From contig OW028573.1 in NCBI GenBank assembly GCA_932294295.1, positions 61,543,829 to 61,607,828 on the forward strand: 64,000 bases of DNA, written 5' to 3'. Shown piece by piece: positions 1 through 10,019 of this stretch. A program made the position numbers and the translations under genes. Every line of letters starts with the position of its first letter. Position 1 is the stretch's first letter. Under the pieces are notes generated by a model. That model was not told where the DNA came from. It searched no databases and worked only from the letters and a program-made list of their open reading frames with translations. Source of the stretch: Alitta virens (Eukaryota > Annelida > Polychaeta > Phyllodocida > Nereididae).

Positions 1-106
1 AAGGTGATATCCACTCGAAGAAAGGTTGCAACAAGGTTGTCCAGTCATTTCTAGAACAATAGAACATTAGCCTACTGCATGATTATGTGCCAATTCTTGG
101 CCGGGG

Positions 107-725
107 GTGAGTTCGTCACCCAGAGGGAGCACCACTGGTGCACCCAGGAGGAACTGGTGGAAGGCGGGCTCCTGGGGCCCAACTTCTTCGACTTACTCGG
201 GACCCAGGAGGTCGAAGTGTAGCGAGGTGCTACCCAGGTATCCTGTGGGGTACTGTCAGTGTAAGTTTGCTCCCCGGCCAGGCCACACTGAGGCTGACAT
301 CAGCAAGGAGTCGGAGTGTGACGAGTTGGCGGATGAGCCCTTGCCTGGGCTCTGTGACGAGGGTGACAAGGATTTCGAGCCCGTCTGGGGATTAGCCCAA
401 GGAGGGTGAGCCCGTCTGGGGTGGATCTCGGAGAGTGACCGAGAGAGCCCCATATCTGGGGAAGTGTCCATGGAGGCACATGCAGGGGACAAAGTGGAGC
501 TCTTGCGCCACCTAGAAGAGTTCTCTGGCTCCAAGACTGTGTTCAATGATGAGTCAGAGAGCGATTCATGTTCGCATTAGCCAATGTGTCCCACTTGTGA
601 CCTCTGCTGCTGTGGCTGCTGTGTCCGCTGGCCAGGTGCGTGCGTCAAGGGAGACAGAAGAGGCAATATTCCATGCAAACAGCGCAATTACATGTGTCTT
701 GAGAGGAGGAAGAGGCTCCGCTAGT
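107..725 (+). pseudogene. Unrecognised decayed coding-like stretch upstream of the SINE
   Basis: This GC-richer stretch has overlapping short open frames on the plus strand and no single long frame. It is separated from the zinc-finger/TatD-like remnant at 938-2470 only by a SINE, so it is probably the 5' part of the same decayed gene. No domain is recognisable. The composition (more G+C than the surrounding AT-rich DNA) is the main reason to think it was once coding. Multiple frames and stops imply frameshifts. The assignment to one gene with the downstream part is inference. Confidence 0.3.
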
Positions 726-739
726 ACCAGCAGGTGGGG
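726..739. repeat. Left target-site duplication of the SINE
   Basis: The 14-mer ACCAGCAGGTGGGG occurs here and again at 930-943. It immediately flanks both ends of the SINE at 740-929, as expected for LINE-mediated insertion. Confidence 0.85.
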
Positions 740-929
740 TGGTGGTGGTAGTGGATTAGGGTTTTATGTCCTGTATTTATGCACCTGATGGGCTAATTAG
801 GACAGGTATGGACCATGGCAATGAGACGAAGGATGAAACAGCCATCAAACATAGGCTCGACCGGGAATTGAACCCGGGACCCAGTGGTTGGAAGCCCAGC
901 GCGCTACCACTGAGCTAGGCCCCCACCCC
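740..929 (-). mobile_element. Full-length tRNA-derived SINE
   Basis: Read on the minus strand, the element starts near 929 with a tRNA-like head. It has an RNA polymerase III A box (TAGCTCAGTGGTAG) and, about 35 nt on, a B box (GGTTCAATTCC). A non-tRNA body with the phrase GATGGCTGTTTCATCC follows, and the 3' end is a short (ACC)n tail near 740. Perfect 14-bp duplications flank it at 726-739 and 930-943. The anticodon-stem pairing is imperfect, so it is a SINE head and not a working tRNA gene. Partial copies of the body lie at 4742-4836, 44670-44760 and 59560-59620. Confidence 0.85.
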
Positions 930-937
930 ACCAGCAG

Positions 938-2470
938 GTGGGGACCTCCAAAGTGTCCCGACTGGAGGATGAGATTGTGCCACCCCCTCCTGAGTTTGCT
1001 GACCTAGAGCCACAGCCCCATTGTTCTGGCTGGAGGCCCAGTTCGGTGCCACAGTCTAGTCCCTTTGGTTGGAGGCCAAGGCCTGCACCAGATGACAACG
1101 ATGAGGATGAAAGTGAGTCCAATATGGTTGAAGAGTCTTTGGTGACCCCCGTACCCAGCAAGTGTCTTTTGGAGACCAGTTTGCCCTGCCATCCACTGAC
1201 GAATCGCCAGGGGCCGGGATCTCGACATGGATATGAATGAATCCGAGTCGTATCCCCACTGCTCCCTCTGCCGCAGCTGCATCGGCGACAAGAAACTTCG
1301 TCACCACATTGAGGCCTGCCATTTACCCTGGTGGCTGGCTCCAGAACAAGCGTGCTAGCACTGTCAGGTGCAGGAGTCGACGGTGAGCAGCCTTAAAATC
1401 CGTCATAGCCAAACATGTGACCCTGCAGCTATGTCGAAGGAGATGCTGGGACCTGGGCGCATCTCTGCAATGGTGTTATGCCCCATCCGTATGGATCTGG
1501 GCTGCCAGTCCAATGCAGAGCTGCTTGGTCTGGTTGCCAGCAAGGTTATTATCCCCACGACCCTTCCCCTTTTCACCTTTCCATGAAGCAGCTGTTCCTG
1601 TTTCGTCTATGGGAAAGGTGCAGCGACCAGAACAGGGTAACCCCGTTGGAGGCCTTTCCGGTAAAGCTACCCAGCGCCGTGGCCTGTTTGTTGCACCAAA
1701 AGTTCTGGCGTGTATTATATGCCTGCCATCTGAAGCCGGTTACCATCAGGGCCATTGGACGTCTCCAGGAGCAATTTCCCGAGGAAAAGCCACCTCTTCC
1801 TCTGCATGTTCAGCTTGTTGTACATGCCCATATCCACCTTGACCGCTTGGGCTGCCAGTTTAGCCAGCATTTGGGATCCATCGACGCTGCAGTCTCAGGT
1901 ACAAATACCTGATCTGCACTTACGTCTTCGTCAAATATTGGTCAATGTGGGACGAGGTGAGCTCACAAACATCTTTGTATGCCAAGTTTGGCATCCATCC
2001 CAACGTGTGTAGTGCCATGGAGGCCGTAGTAAAGTACCATCGCCAGAGCCTACAAACCTGACTGCTATCCCCAAAATGTGTGGCACTAGGGGAAGTAGGA
2101 ATTGACACTGCCCCTTACCTGACTCCCCAACAGAAAGAGCAACAACAAATTGGGATTTGAAGAGCAGGTCTGTCTGCGTCCGGGAACAATGCATTGCCGT
2201 AATCCTGGGACCCTCGATGTGTCTTGAAATAATGGCCCATTGTGTGTGGCCAGGACAGTGGTGATTCCAAGTCCACTGCTTCCTGGGCACCCACTCAGAT
2301 GTGGCTCAATGGTGTGAAGCATTTCCAAATTGCATGTTTAGTTTAAGGCACAGATCCTTGGTGCAGACAGGGCTGCTGCTCAAGAACATGGACGGGCAGC
2401 TAGAGGCATTGGTAGAGTATAGGAAAGAGCTTATCATGTTGGCAGATGCAACATGTTACATTATGTATGT
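938..2470 (+). pseudogene. Decayed zinc-finger + TatD-hydrolase-like gene
   Basis: Joining frames by eye gives an N-terminal Cys/His block near 1253-1415: CSLCRSC, a HH...H run, the phrase CHLPWWLAP, then HCQ...RH. Its CW-type position reads TAG (1357-1359), which looks like a TGG-to-TAG stop. Downstream, in other frames, are pieces typical of TatD-family metal-dependent hydrolases: HIHLDRL near 1826 (metal-binding HxH), FGIHPNV near 1990, LGEVGID near 2089 (metal-binding Glu) and VHCFLGTHSDVAQW near 2270. At least three frameshifts and several stops interrupt it. TatD enzymes are metal-dependent hydrolases/DNases. The fusion with zinc fingers recalls uncharacterised invertebrate proteins, possibly mobile-element-borne. 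The copy is clearly dead. Family assignment is moderately sure, the N-terminal block less so. Confidence 0.5.
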
Positions 2471-2524
2471 CTTAGTCGAGAAAGTTGTCAAATTTTACAC
2501 CAGGTGCGTGGAGTGTGTGTGTGT

Positions 2525-3005
2525 GTGTGAGTTATTGTTTAACGCCTCATCAGCACCTGAGTGGGCTATGTAGAGGCTCTCTAGGTTAAGATTGATTATC
2601 TATATTTGGTAGTAGAAACCAGAAGCATATAAAAAATCAATAATTGTCTGGGTTGGATATCTAGTGAAGAGATGTTGTAAGGTAGTAGCTTGAAACAGAG
2701 GTCTTCTAATGCGTTGTAAGTGGCTGCAATCTAATTAAATATGTTTGATTGTTAGGGGGCACCGACAACTCTGGCATACCGGTGCCGGTTCATTGACTAA
2801 AAGGTGTAAATGTGTAAGTCTTGAATGTCCTATGAGGCATCTGTGATATATTCCTTGATCTTTGCGAGTATTGAACCTACTAGGTATTTTATTTTGAATG
2901 CAAGGTAAGATTGAATGCAACTTGTTGTTATTACATTCATTCCATTGTCTTTGCCAGCAAGACAAGGTGCGTGTAGTAATCTGTAGATGTCAGTAATCTC
3001 TTTGT
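2525..3005 (-). mobile_element. 3' fragment of a non-LTR retrotransposon (LINE), copy A
   Basis: On the minus strand this encodes the end of a LINE ORF2, just after the RNase H domain, in a 76-aa open frame ending near 2735. It is nearly identical to the longer copy at 14984-15647 and includes CCHC-like residues (CQSCRCPLTIKH). The 3' UTR follows, down to 2525, where it stops at a (TG)n tract (2513-2528), i.e. an (AC)n tail on the element strand. It is 5'-truncated near 3005 with a short diverged stretch after 2965. Confidence 0.75.
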
Positions 3006-4312
3006 TGGAATATTAGTGTTAAATTAGTTATCAATGTATATATAATGGCTAAATCAATAAAACCATGACAAAATTTTTTTTTTTTTGCATACTTTAACTG
3101 CTAGTTAAATACGTAATAGTATTTATTGACTCTACAAATGAAACAATTAACAAAGCTTTTATTCCAATTATTTTTCGATGAATGGTATATTGATGCATTA
3201 AATAAGTCAAATTGCTCCAATGATATAAACCAGAAAGAAGTGTAGCTAATTGTCTAATAATGCTAATATTATAATACATAACGAAATCTTAGAACAGAAT
3301 ATTTGTCTCATCCTTTCAGCTACAAAAAAACTTTCACAACACATAGAAAGCGGTTGAATATGTGCTTAAATATAGACAAGAGGGGTAAAAGTGGTTGGGC
3401 TGTTTTCCACAAGCAACAGGTTAAGTGGTGTGATGAGGCAACCAATTTCTCTGACCAGAAATCACCAATTGTACGTAGCACTGAAAGTAATTACAATACA
3501 TTACATGTACTTATTGCTGCCAACAGTATTCCCACTGGAATCCACTGGAATAATCCAGGACTACCAGTGTTGTTATTGACAGGCAGCTGGCCATGGTCGA
3601 CTAGATTGGTGGATACCTGTTCTGCAGATTTAAAAAAGACTATCCACAGACAGCATCCAGTTGCCTGTCAAATTCGTTGATCAATGTTATGAATTGAGGT
3701 GGTTTAGACATTCGCAATGCAGCATTCATGCCATTTCTGACATCTATCCAATCATTGAACAGAGTTGATTTTGTGTCCTATGTGTTTATTATCCCTTATT
3801 AATTACGTGGAATTGAAGTACTGTTTTGCTCTCAGTTGGCAGCTTACATCATGCTTTTCTAGGCATGCGATTGGACGGTCTCAGCTTTTCTGATGTAAAG
3901 AACTGAACATGACAAAAAAAGAGTTTGACAAATCATTTACTTTGTTCGGTTGTTTCATTGTTTATAATTGTTATCTGTTTGATTGTTTATAGTTATCCTT
4001 TGTTTTAATTCATTGTACTCTCAAATTGTTAACCAAGTTTTCCACTTGTGACAGCAATATAGGGATTAAAATAGGATTAGCAGACAAAACATAAAGCGAT
4101 GTCATCTTCTGACTGTGTGTGTGCAAGATTTCAATTATAATTCTTCATAATTACTACTGGGATAATGAAGTCTTAGCCTTGGCATTATTATTCACTGTCA
4201 AGACAGTGCTGATATCTAGCAGACCCAACCCGTCTCCTTACTTTAGACGGGAACGAGTCAGGTCATATATATATATCCGTCAGAACCTCGTCTTGCAGAG
4301 TAGTAGTAGTAG
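3006..4312. other. AT-rich intergenic DNA with one unassigned ORF
   Basis: No recognisable gene. A 125-codon plus-strand frame at 3303-3680 has no motif I can name and no flanking splice logic I can confirm, so it is not called. An imperfect (T)n tract lies at 3070-3086. Confidence 0.5.
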
Positions 4313-4438
4313 TGTTATTGTTTAACGCCTGATCAGCACCTGAGTGGGCTATGTAGAGGCTCTCTAGGGTACGATTGATCATCCATAGTTGGTAGTAGAA
4401 ACCAGAAGCATGCAAAAAAATCAATAAGTGTCTGCGCT
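4313..4438 (-). mobile_element. Short 3' LINE fragment, copy B
   Basis: It matches the terminal ~120 bp of the LINE 3' UTR seen at 2525 and 14431 (the phrase CCTCTACATAGCCCACTCAG on the minus strand). It starts right after a (TAG)n tract at 4302-4316. Heavily 5'-truncated. Confidence 0.7.
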
Positions 4439-4441
4439 ACT

Positions 4442-4741
4442 ATGGCCTTAGGGTCAGCATTCAGGCTGATGGAACAATGTCTCAAATGCCCTTATTCTAC
4501 TGCAATAACTACCATAGAGTATCTTTCAGAGTTAAAAATCGAAGATCAGCATGTCTGTTATCATTCTTATTTCAGACCAAATATTCACTTGTCAATTGAA
4601 CCAGCAAAAACTTTCGAGGATGCTTTATCCTGGTACGCAACTTGCACCCAAGGGACTGATTTACTGCAGGTGAATATGCATTCAGATTCATCGATCATGT
4701 TTCAGACATTCGTACCTTCCATATCAAGTGTGTGTGTGTGA
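4442..4741 (+). other. Unrecognised stretch with a 99-codon frame
   Basis: A 99-codon frame lies between a LINE fragment and a SINE fragment. I recognise no domain, and the frame runs into a (TG)n tract, so I do not call a gene. Confidence 0.2.
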
Positions 4742-4836
4742 TTGGGGCTTTACGTCCTGTATTTCTGCACCAGTTGTGCTAATTAGGACAGGCAGAGACT
4801 ATGGCAATGAGACGAAGGATGAAACAGCCATCCAAC
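4742..4836 (-). mobile_element. Truncated SINE body
   Basis: Same body sequence as 740-830 (GGCTGTTTCATCC...CATTGCCAT on the minus strand) without the tRNA head. A (TG)n tract (4729-4739) sits at its 3' tail. It abuts the TTA target duplication of the Harbinger-type element that starts at 4840. Confidence 0.7.
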
Positions 4837-4955
4837 TTAAGCCACTGTCACACGGGCCGGTTGTGCCGTAGTGAACCCGTAGTATTACGTAATAGTTATG
4901 TAACAGCTCTTTCCGCCGGTTTGGCGACCGGTTCTGGCAGCAAAAAGGGGCGGGG

Positions 4956-5160
4956 CAGCACCCGCCGGGTGCTACGGGTAACCCGCCGGGATACCCGCCG
5001 GCTTCCACGGGTGCCTCGGCGGGTTCTACGGGTGCCTCGGCGGGTTCTACGGGTTACTCGGCGGGTTCTACGGGTTACTCGGCGGGTTCTACGGGTTACT
5101 CGGCGGGTTCTACGGGTTACTCGGCGGGTTCTACGGGTTACTCGCCGAGTTGTAGGAGTA
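4956..5160. repeat. Subterminal tandem array of ~21-bp units
   Basis: About nine head-to-tail copies of a unit close to CGGGTTCTACGGGTTACTCGG. Because 21 is divisible by 3, the array stays open in a frame reading as RRVLRVT repeats; that frame is an artefact. A looser inverted set lies at 7560-7800. Such subterminal repeats are candidate transposase-binding sites. Confidence 0.85.
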
Positions 5161-5195
5161 AGCAGGCGAGTAACTCGCAGCTTCCAGGAGTATAC

Positions 5196-7530
5196 TTTAA
5201 AAGGCTGCTGCTCCCCTAATATTAGTCCGATTTTCGTTAAATAAGAACTAAAATTGTAGTATAGTTTATGCTGATTCCATATCTGTTTTCGGATCGAAAA
5301 TATACCAAATATTAAGCGAGTTATTCGTCTGAGAAGGTAGCTAGGTTGGCGGAGGCAAACAGTGGTGCTCTCGCAGGCGTCCGCGCCGGGACTGTATCAA
5401 TGCTGCTGCTCCCCTAATATTCGTCCGATTTTCGTCAAATAAAGACTGGATTGTAGTATAATTCATATTGACTCCATAGGTGTTTTCGGATTGAAAATAG
5501 ACAAAATATTAAGCGAGATATTCGTCTGAGAAGGCAGCAAGGTGCTCTGTGTATGTTCATGACTTGAATGGTGTGGTCAATATTTTTTACCATTATATAT
5601 ACATTGTCTGGATGAGCTTTATTGCAATTAATTTCTACTCATTCTGCCAACTGGCCAATGGGAAGGACTTTTCCTTTGGTTTTGTAAAGTCAATTAACCT
5701 ATATATGTAATAGCAATCTGCCTTGACCGTTATGTCAATTGCTATTAGCATTTTGAATAATACAAAGAATGGGGTAAGTCATGCTTTTTCATCATTGATC
5801 ACAAGCATGAATTGAAATCATTGATCACAAGCATGAATTGAAATTCTGAATTGACCGTTATGTCAATTGCTATTAACATTTTGAATAATACAAAGAATGG
5901 GGTAAGTCATGCTTTTTCATCATTGATCACAAGCATTAATTGAAGTTCTGAATTTCAACTGATTCCTGTTTAATATGCATATTAAAGAGGGAGATTGTTT
6001 TGATCATGGATGGAACATGCAATATCAATATTAATTTCAGTTGGATTATTTTCAGAAACAACAACGAAATATTGATAATTTATATAAACTAGAGTATATC
6101 TATCTATAGATAGTTGTTATAGCTCCATAGACATCTTTATCAAGTCGGAATTTTATTGGCAACAAGCAAACAAACATTGTTTTATTTTCGTTTTTTATTG
6201 ATTACGAATTAATGAATTATTGATAGTAACATATTATTAGGTGAAGATCTTATAACTATCTGTCTATCTACATATCTATATTCTATGAGGTATTACTAAC
6301 TTTATTAACAAGAATATTCTTGTTTGTGCCTAGTATACTCCATTAATTTTCCCCACCTTAACTATTATATAAATTCTACACATTTCCCTGAATAATTCAG
6401 TCTTTATTTGACGAAAATCGAATATGTGATAGACAGATAGTTTAGATAGACAGATAGATTTATATGCTTATTATATAATATAGAATATCTAGCTTAATAT
6501 TTGGTCCATATAAGTACATAAAAAATAGCATATAAAATCACAGATCAAATCACAAATACTAATTACAATATCAATATTACATTTAAATTTTACAAAAATA
6601 TACACAAAAAGATAAGAATGTTCACATGTATAAAAAAAATACCAATATACAAATATAATCATTGCCTGGTAATTACAATACAATATATTGTTTTTAATTA
6701 ATGAAAGCAATTACATCTTTTTGTAATTGTGAATGACAATCAAGACAATGTCATATTACTGTGTCATCTTTGAACAAACTATGAAATGACAGGTCAAAGA
6801 ACCCCAATTTAGGCAATTAGGCAATTGACACATGTATTGAGCATTTGCTGTATTCTCTACACCCATTCTTTATATCATTCAAAATGCTATTAGCAATTGA
6901 CATAACGGTCATGGCAGTTGGCAGAATGAGTAGAAGTGAATTGCAATAAAGCTCATCCAAACAATGTATATATATCATGGTCAAAAATATTGACCACACC
7001 ATTCAAGTCATGACCATACACAGAGCACCTGGCCGCCGCCAGAGAACTGCATTCTCAGATGAATATCTCGCTTAATATTTGGTCTTTTCAATCCGAAAAC
7101 ATGATCAGTATGAACTATGCTACAATACAGTTTTAATCGGACTAATATTAGGGGAGCAGCAGCCTTTCCTGCATTGATAGAGTCAGGGCGCGGACGTCTG
7201 CGAGAGCACCACTGTTTGCCTCCGCCAACCTAGCTACCTTCTCAGACGAATATCTCGCTTAATATTTCGTCTATTTTCAATCCGAAAACACGTATGGAAT
7301 CAGTATGACTTATACTACAATTCAGTCCTGATTTGACGTAAATCGGATTAATATAAATGGAGCAGCAGCCGCCGCAAGACAACTGCCTTCTCAGACAAAT
7401 ATCTCGCTTAATATTCGGGTTTTTTTAAATCCGAAAATACGTATGGAATCAGTATGAGCTATACTGCCATTCAGTTTTTATTTGAGGAAAATCGGACTAA
7501 TATTAGAGGAGCAGCAGCCTTTTTAAAGTA
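5196..7530. repeat. Long inverted repeat with the GCTGCTGCTCCCC core module
   Basis: The left arm begins AAAAGGCTGCTGCTCCCCTA and continues ATATTAGTCCGATTTTCG. The right arm ends with its reverse complement near 7483-7530. The module recurs two or three times per arm (5201, 5401; 7140, 7350, 7490). Arm sequence further in (5530-5760) is mirrored at 6870-7020, including a phrase around CCACACCATTCAAGTCATGA. A direct duplication of about 115 bp lies at 5724-5950. No ORF with coding character is present. Confidence 0.75.
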
Positions 7531-8039
7531 TATACCTCCCTGCCTACGCTGACGCTGGTAGCCACAAGCCGGCGGTATACGTGAAAGCCGGCGGGTTACA
7601 CGTGAAAGCCGGCGGGTTACCCGTGAAAGCCGGCGGGTTACCCGTAGAACCCCTCAACAAGCTGCCGGGGTGAAATTAGGGACGAATAATTCGCCGGGTT
7701 CTACGGGCCACCCGCCGGGTTCTACGGGCCACCCGCCGGGTTCTACGGGCCACCCGCCGGGTTCCACGGGCCACCCGCCGGCTTCCACGGGTTTTTTTTT
7801 TTTTTTTTTACACCCGTGAGATTTCTACGGTTGTGCCATGCAAGCGTGGCACAACCGGCTACCGGGGCCGGGTTTCGCGGCTTGGCCAAGGGTCCCACGG
7901 GTGCTTGACGGGTATCCACGGGTATCCACGGGTGGCCGTATTGGGGCCGCCGGCTTCGAGCCGGGTAGCGATTTCCGCAACTATTACGTAATACTACGGG
8001 TTTACTACGGCACAACCGGCCCGTGTGACAGTGGCTTTA

Positions 8040-8660
8040 GGACCATCCATATCACGAAGTTCAGTGGTCAACATTTGCTAGTGATCACTAATAATTTGAT
8101 GATTCAACATTTTAGCCTAAGTGGCACAATTTGAAAAGAAACTCACGGTTTCTTGACTAACAATGTCAAGGTGTGCATTTGCTACACAATTCGCAGTTAA
8201 AGAATTTGGCATAGATCTCATCACCCAAACAGAAGTTATATCATTTTACCCATCATAGGATAATTACCCAAGGGCAACCATAAAAGTTTAAGGACCCCAT
8301 GCTATGTTCTTCACTCATAGAAGTAAGCATGCTTCCATCAAAATATCATATACCATCAGAGCGAGTCTTTCTTCCACTGAAGAGCTCTATATACCTTAAT
8401 CAGAAGGTGCTGAGGCAGTCAACAATGCCAACAATGCTGACTGAGTCAATACTCGTCTGTTAGACGCTTATAAAACATTGTTTGACAAAAAACTAAAATA
8501 AAATTTGGTGTTAGCACGAAAACAATGAATAACATAAATATGTATCTTCGACTGTTCCTAGACCTATTGGGAGTTAAGAAATTCTGTGTCTCTGCATATT
8601 ATTTTTCAAGAAAATCACTCTGAATGAGAAGAAAAACTTTTAAAAGTAATGTACAAAACC
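8040..8660. other. Intergenic DNA between two Harbinger-type elements
   Basis: No gene, repeat or RNA feature recognised. Confidence 0.5.
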
Positions 8661-8663
8661 TAA

Positions 8664-9254
8664 TTGGAGCAAGCAGAGTTTTGGTCCCCAGCAAATGTTG
8701 ACTGGCGTATATTTGATTGCAGAGTCATCAACACTGTGACAGGCATCTATGGTTGGCTGATAAACACACTGGGCAAAGACACCTTTTCGGATGAGGCACA
8801 CACGGTACACAGTGGGATTGTGGACCTATACCATGCTCGCACAGATGACCGTAGTAAACAAAGAATAATTAATAGCTTTCCACTGAGAGATTCACCACTA
8901 AGATGTGTAGTAGCAACCATTGCATTTGGTCTAGGCATCAACATTCCGGATGTTTAATTTGTGCACCAGTGGGGTGCATCAAGAGATGTTCTTGCATATT
9001 GGCAGGAAGTCAGAAGATGTGGAAGGGACGGCAGAGCAGGAAAAGCAACATTACATAAATGTCCTGGTGCATGCTATAAGGCCAGAGTTGACGCAACATT
9101 ACGCATTGTGATTGAAAACAGTTTGAACTCCAAAAGCCCAAGAAAAGAAATTCTTGGTCAACTGTTTGTGACAGGCATGAGCGCAGATGCATCGGAAAAT
9201 TACAGTACAAAGCCCAAGTGCTACTTTGTTTGTGACAAAACAACTCATGTTTAG
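8664..9254 (+). pseudogene. RecQ-like superfamily-2 helicase fragment
   Basis: The translation resembles the C-terminal RecA-like lobe of RecQ helicases. It has GIYGWLINTLG, then VHSGIVDLYHARTDDRSKQR, then CVVATIAFGLGINIPDV (motif V), and after one in-frame TAA (8955-8957) FVHQWGASRDVLAYWQEV followed by RRCGRDGRAG (motif VI; the family has GRAGRDG). The ATP-binding lobe is absent upstream. One premature stop, loss of the first lobe and an altered motif VI make it a pseudogene or a fragment of a helicase-bearing mobile element. RecQ enzymes unwind DNA 3' to 5'; this copy cannot. An AATAAA at 9294-9299 may be the old poly(A) signal. Confidence 0.75.
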
Positions 9255-9574
9255 TGTTAATGATGTTACCCATTGTAAATGGTTGTTGACGTGAATAAAT
9301 GTCTGAGTGTGAGTCAGATTGAGTCCTAAAGCCCCGTTCCCACATAGCCGAGTTACTCGTAGTCAACTCGTAGGATTACGTAACACGCCTCTCGGGCCCA
9401 ACTCTTACTAAACTCGGCGATTACTCCTCGCACTCGAGAGATGCTCGGCGAGAAACTCCTGAGTCTCGTAGCGAACTCGTGAGATTTGGAGCCGAGTTTG
9501 CCGAGTCTCCCGAGTATGCCGTGCTGCACGGCACACTCGGCGGATTTTCAGGAGTTTCAAAATCTTGGTCATGT

Positions 9575-9785
9575 CTCGCCGAGTTACTCCTCGAACTCGC
9601 CGAGTTACTCCTTGAACTCGCCGAGTTACTCCTCGAACTCGCCGAGTTACTCGCCGAGTTACTCGGCGCTAATTTCACTCGTATTACACTCGACTGGATG
9701 TTCAGGAGTGCGAGGAGTAATTCGCCGAGTTGTAGGAGTAATTCGCCGAGTTGTAGGAGTAATTCGCCGAGTTGTAGGAGTGCCA
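9575..9785. repeat. Left subterminal repeat array of the Harbinger transposon
   Basis: Tandem ~21-bp units of the type CGAACTCGCCGAGTTACTCC, then a second run of ~21-bp units with GTAGGAGTAATTCGCCGAGT. The frames read as ELAELLLELA or similar and are artefacts. Likely transposase or ORF1-protein binding arrays (inference). Confidence 0.8.
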
Positions 9786-9929
9786 GAATTCAGTCGAGGG
9801 GGTTTAAAGTGTCACTCCGTGGGTTTAACCAGTGAATGATGTAGATCCAACGCGCTTGGACTAACTGCAAATGACGCAATGGTATCTGGGTTTGTTATGT
9901 CATCACAGCGGGGTACGCTCTCTAGGTAG

Positions 9930-9938
9930 TATATAAAG
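9930..9938 (+). promoter_or_regulatory. TATA box for transposon ORF1
   Basis: TATATAAAG lies 82 nt upstream of the ORF1 start codon (10020), consistent with a compact core promoter and a short 5' UTR. Confidence 0.6.
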
Positions 9939-10019
9939 ATTGACCAGTGATCAGGGGATCATTCAGCATTTTGCTAACACACATAGAAGACCAAAAGACC
10001 GCTCCAGAAATTTTTTATC

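Larger units (their letters stand above)
4840..8036. mobile_element. Non-autonomous PIF/Harbinger-type element (3.2 kb), TSD TTA
   Basis: The terminal inverted repeats start AGCCACTGTCACACGGGCCG and match at both ends for over 50 bp, including ACCCGTAGTATTACGTAA. TTA is duplicated at 4837-4839 and 8037-8039, the 3-bp TWA target duplication typical of Harbinger elements. Inside each end are arrays of a ~21-bp G+C-rich unit (4956-5160 and 7560-7800). The core (5196-7530) is a separate long inverted repeat. No transposase is present, so it presumably depends on a related source such as the transposon at 9330-14158. A (T)n run of about 20 lies at 7792-7809. Confidence 0.85.

Noticed and set aside
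855..925. A tRNA gene
   Set aside because: A and B boxes are present but the anticodon stem has mismatches, a SINE body follows and TSDs flank the whole unit.
3303..3680. 125-codon ORF
   Set aside because: No recognisable domain, no neighbouring exon or signal that supports it.
4801..5244. 147-codon ORF with RRVLRVT repeats
   Set aside because: It is the translation of a 21-bp subterminal DNA array of the Harbinger-type element; no promoter, no domain, and the same array gives similar false frames at 37469 and 37873.
9421..9839. Overlapping ORFs reading ELAELLLELAELLLEL, NSPSYSSNSPSYS or NSASSRS
   Set aside because: All come from the left subterminal repeat array of the Harbinger transposon in different frames.
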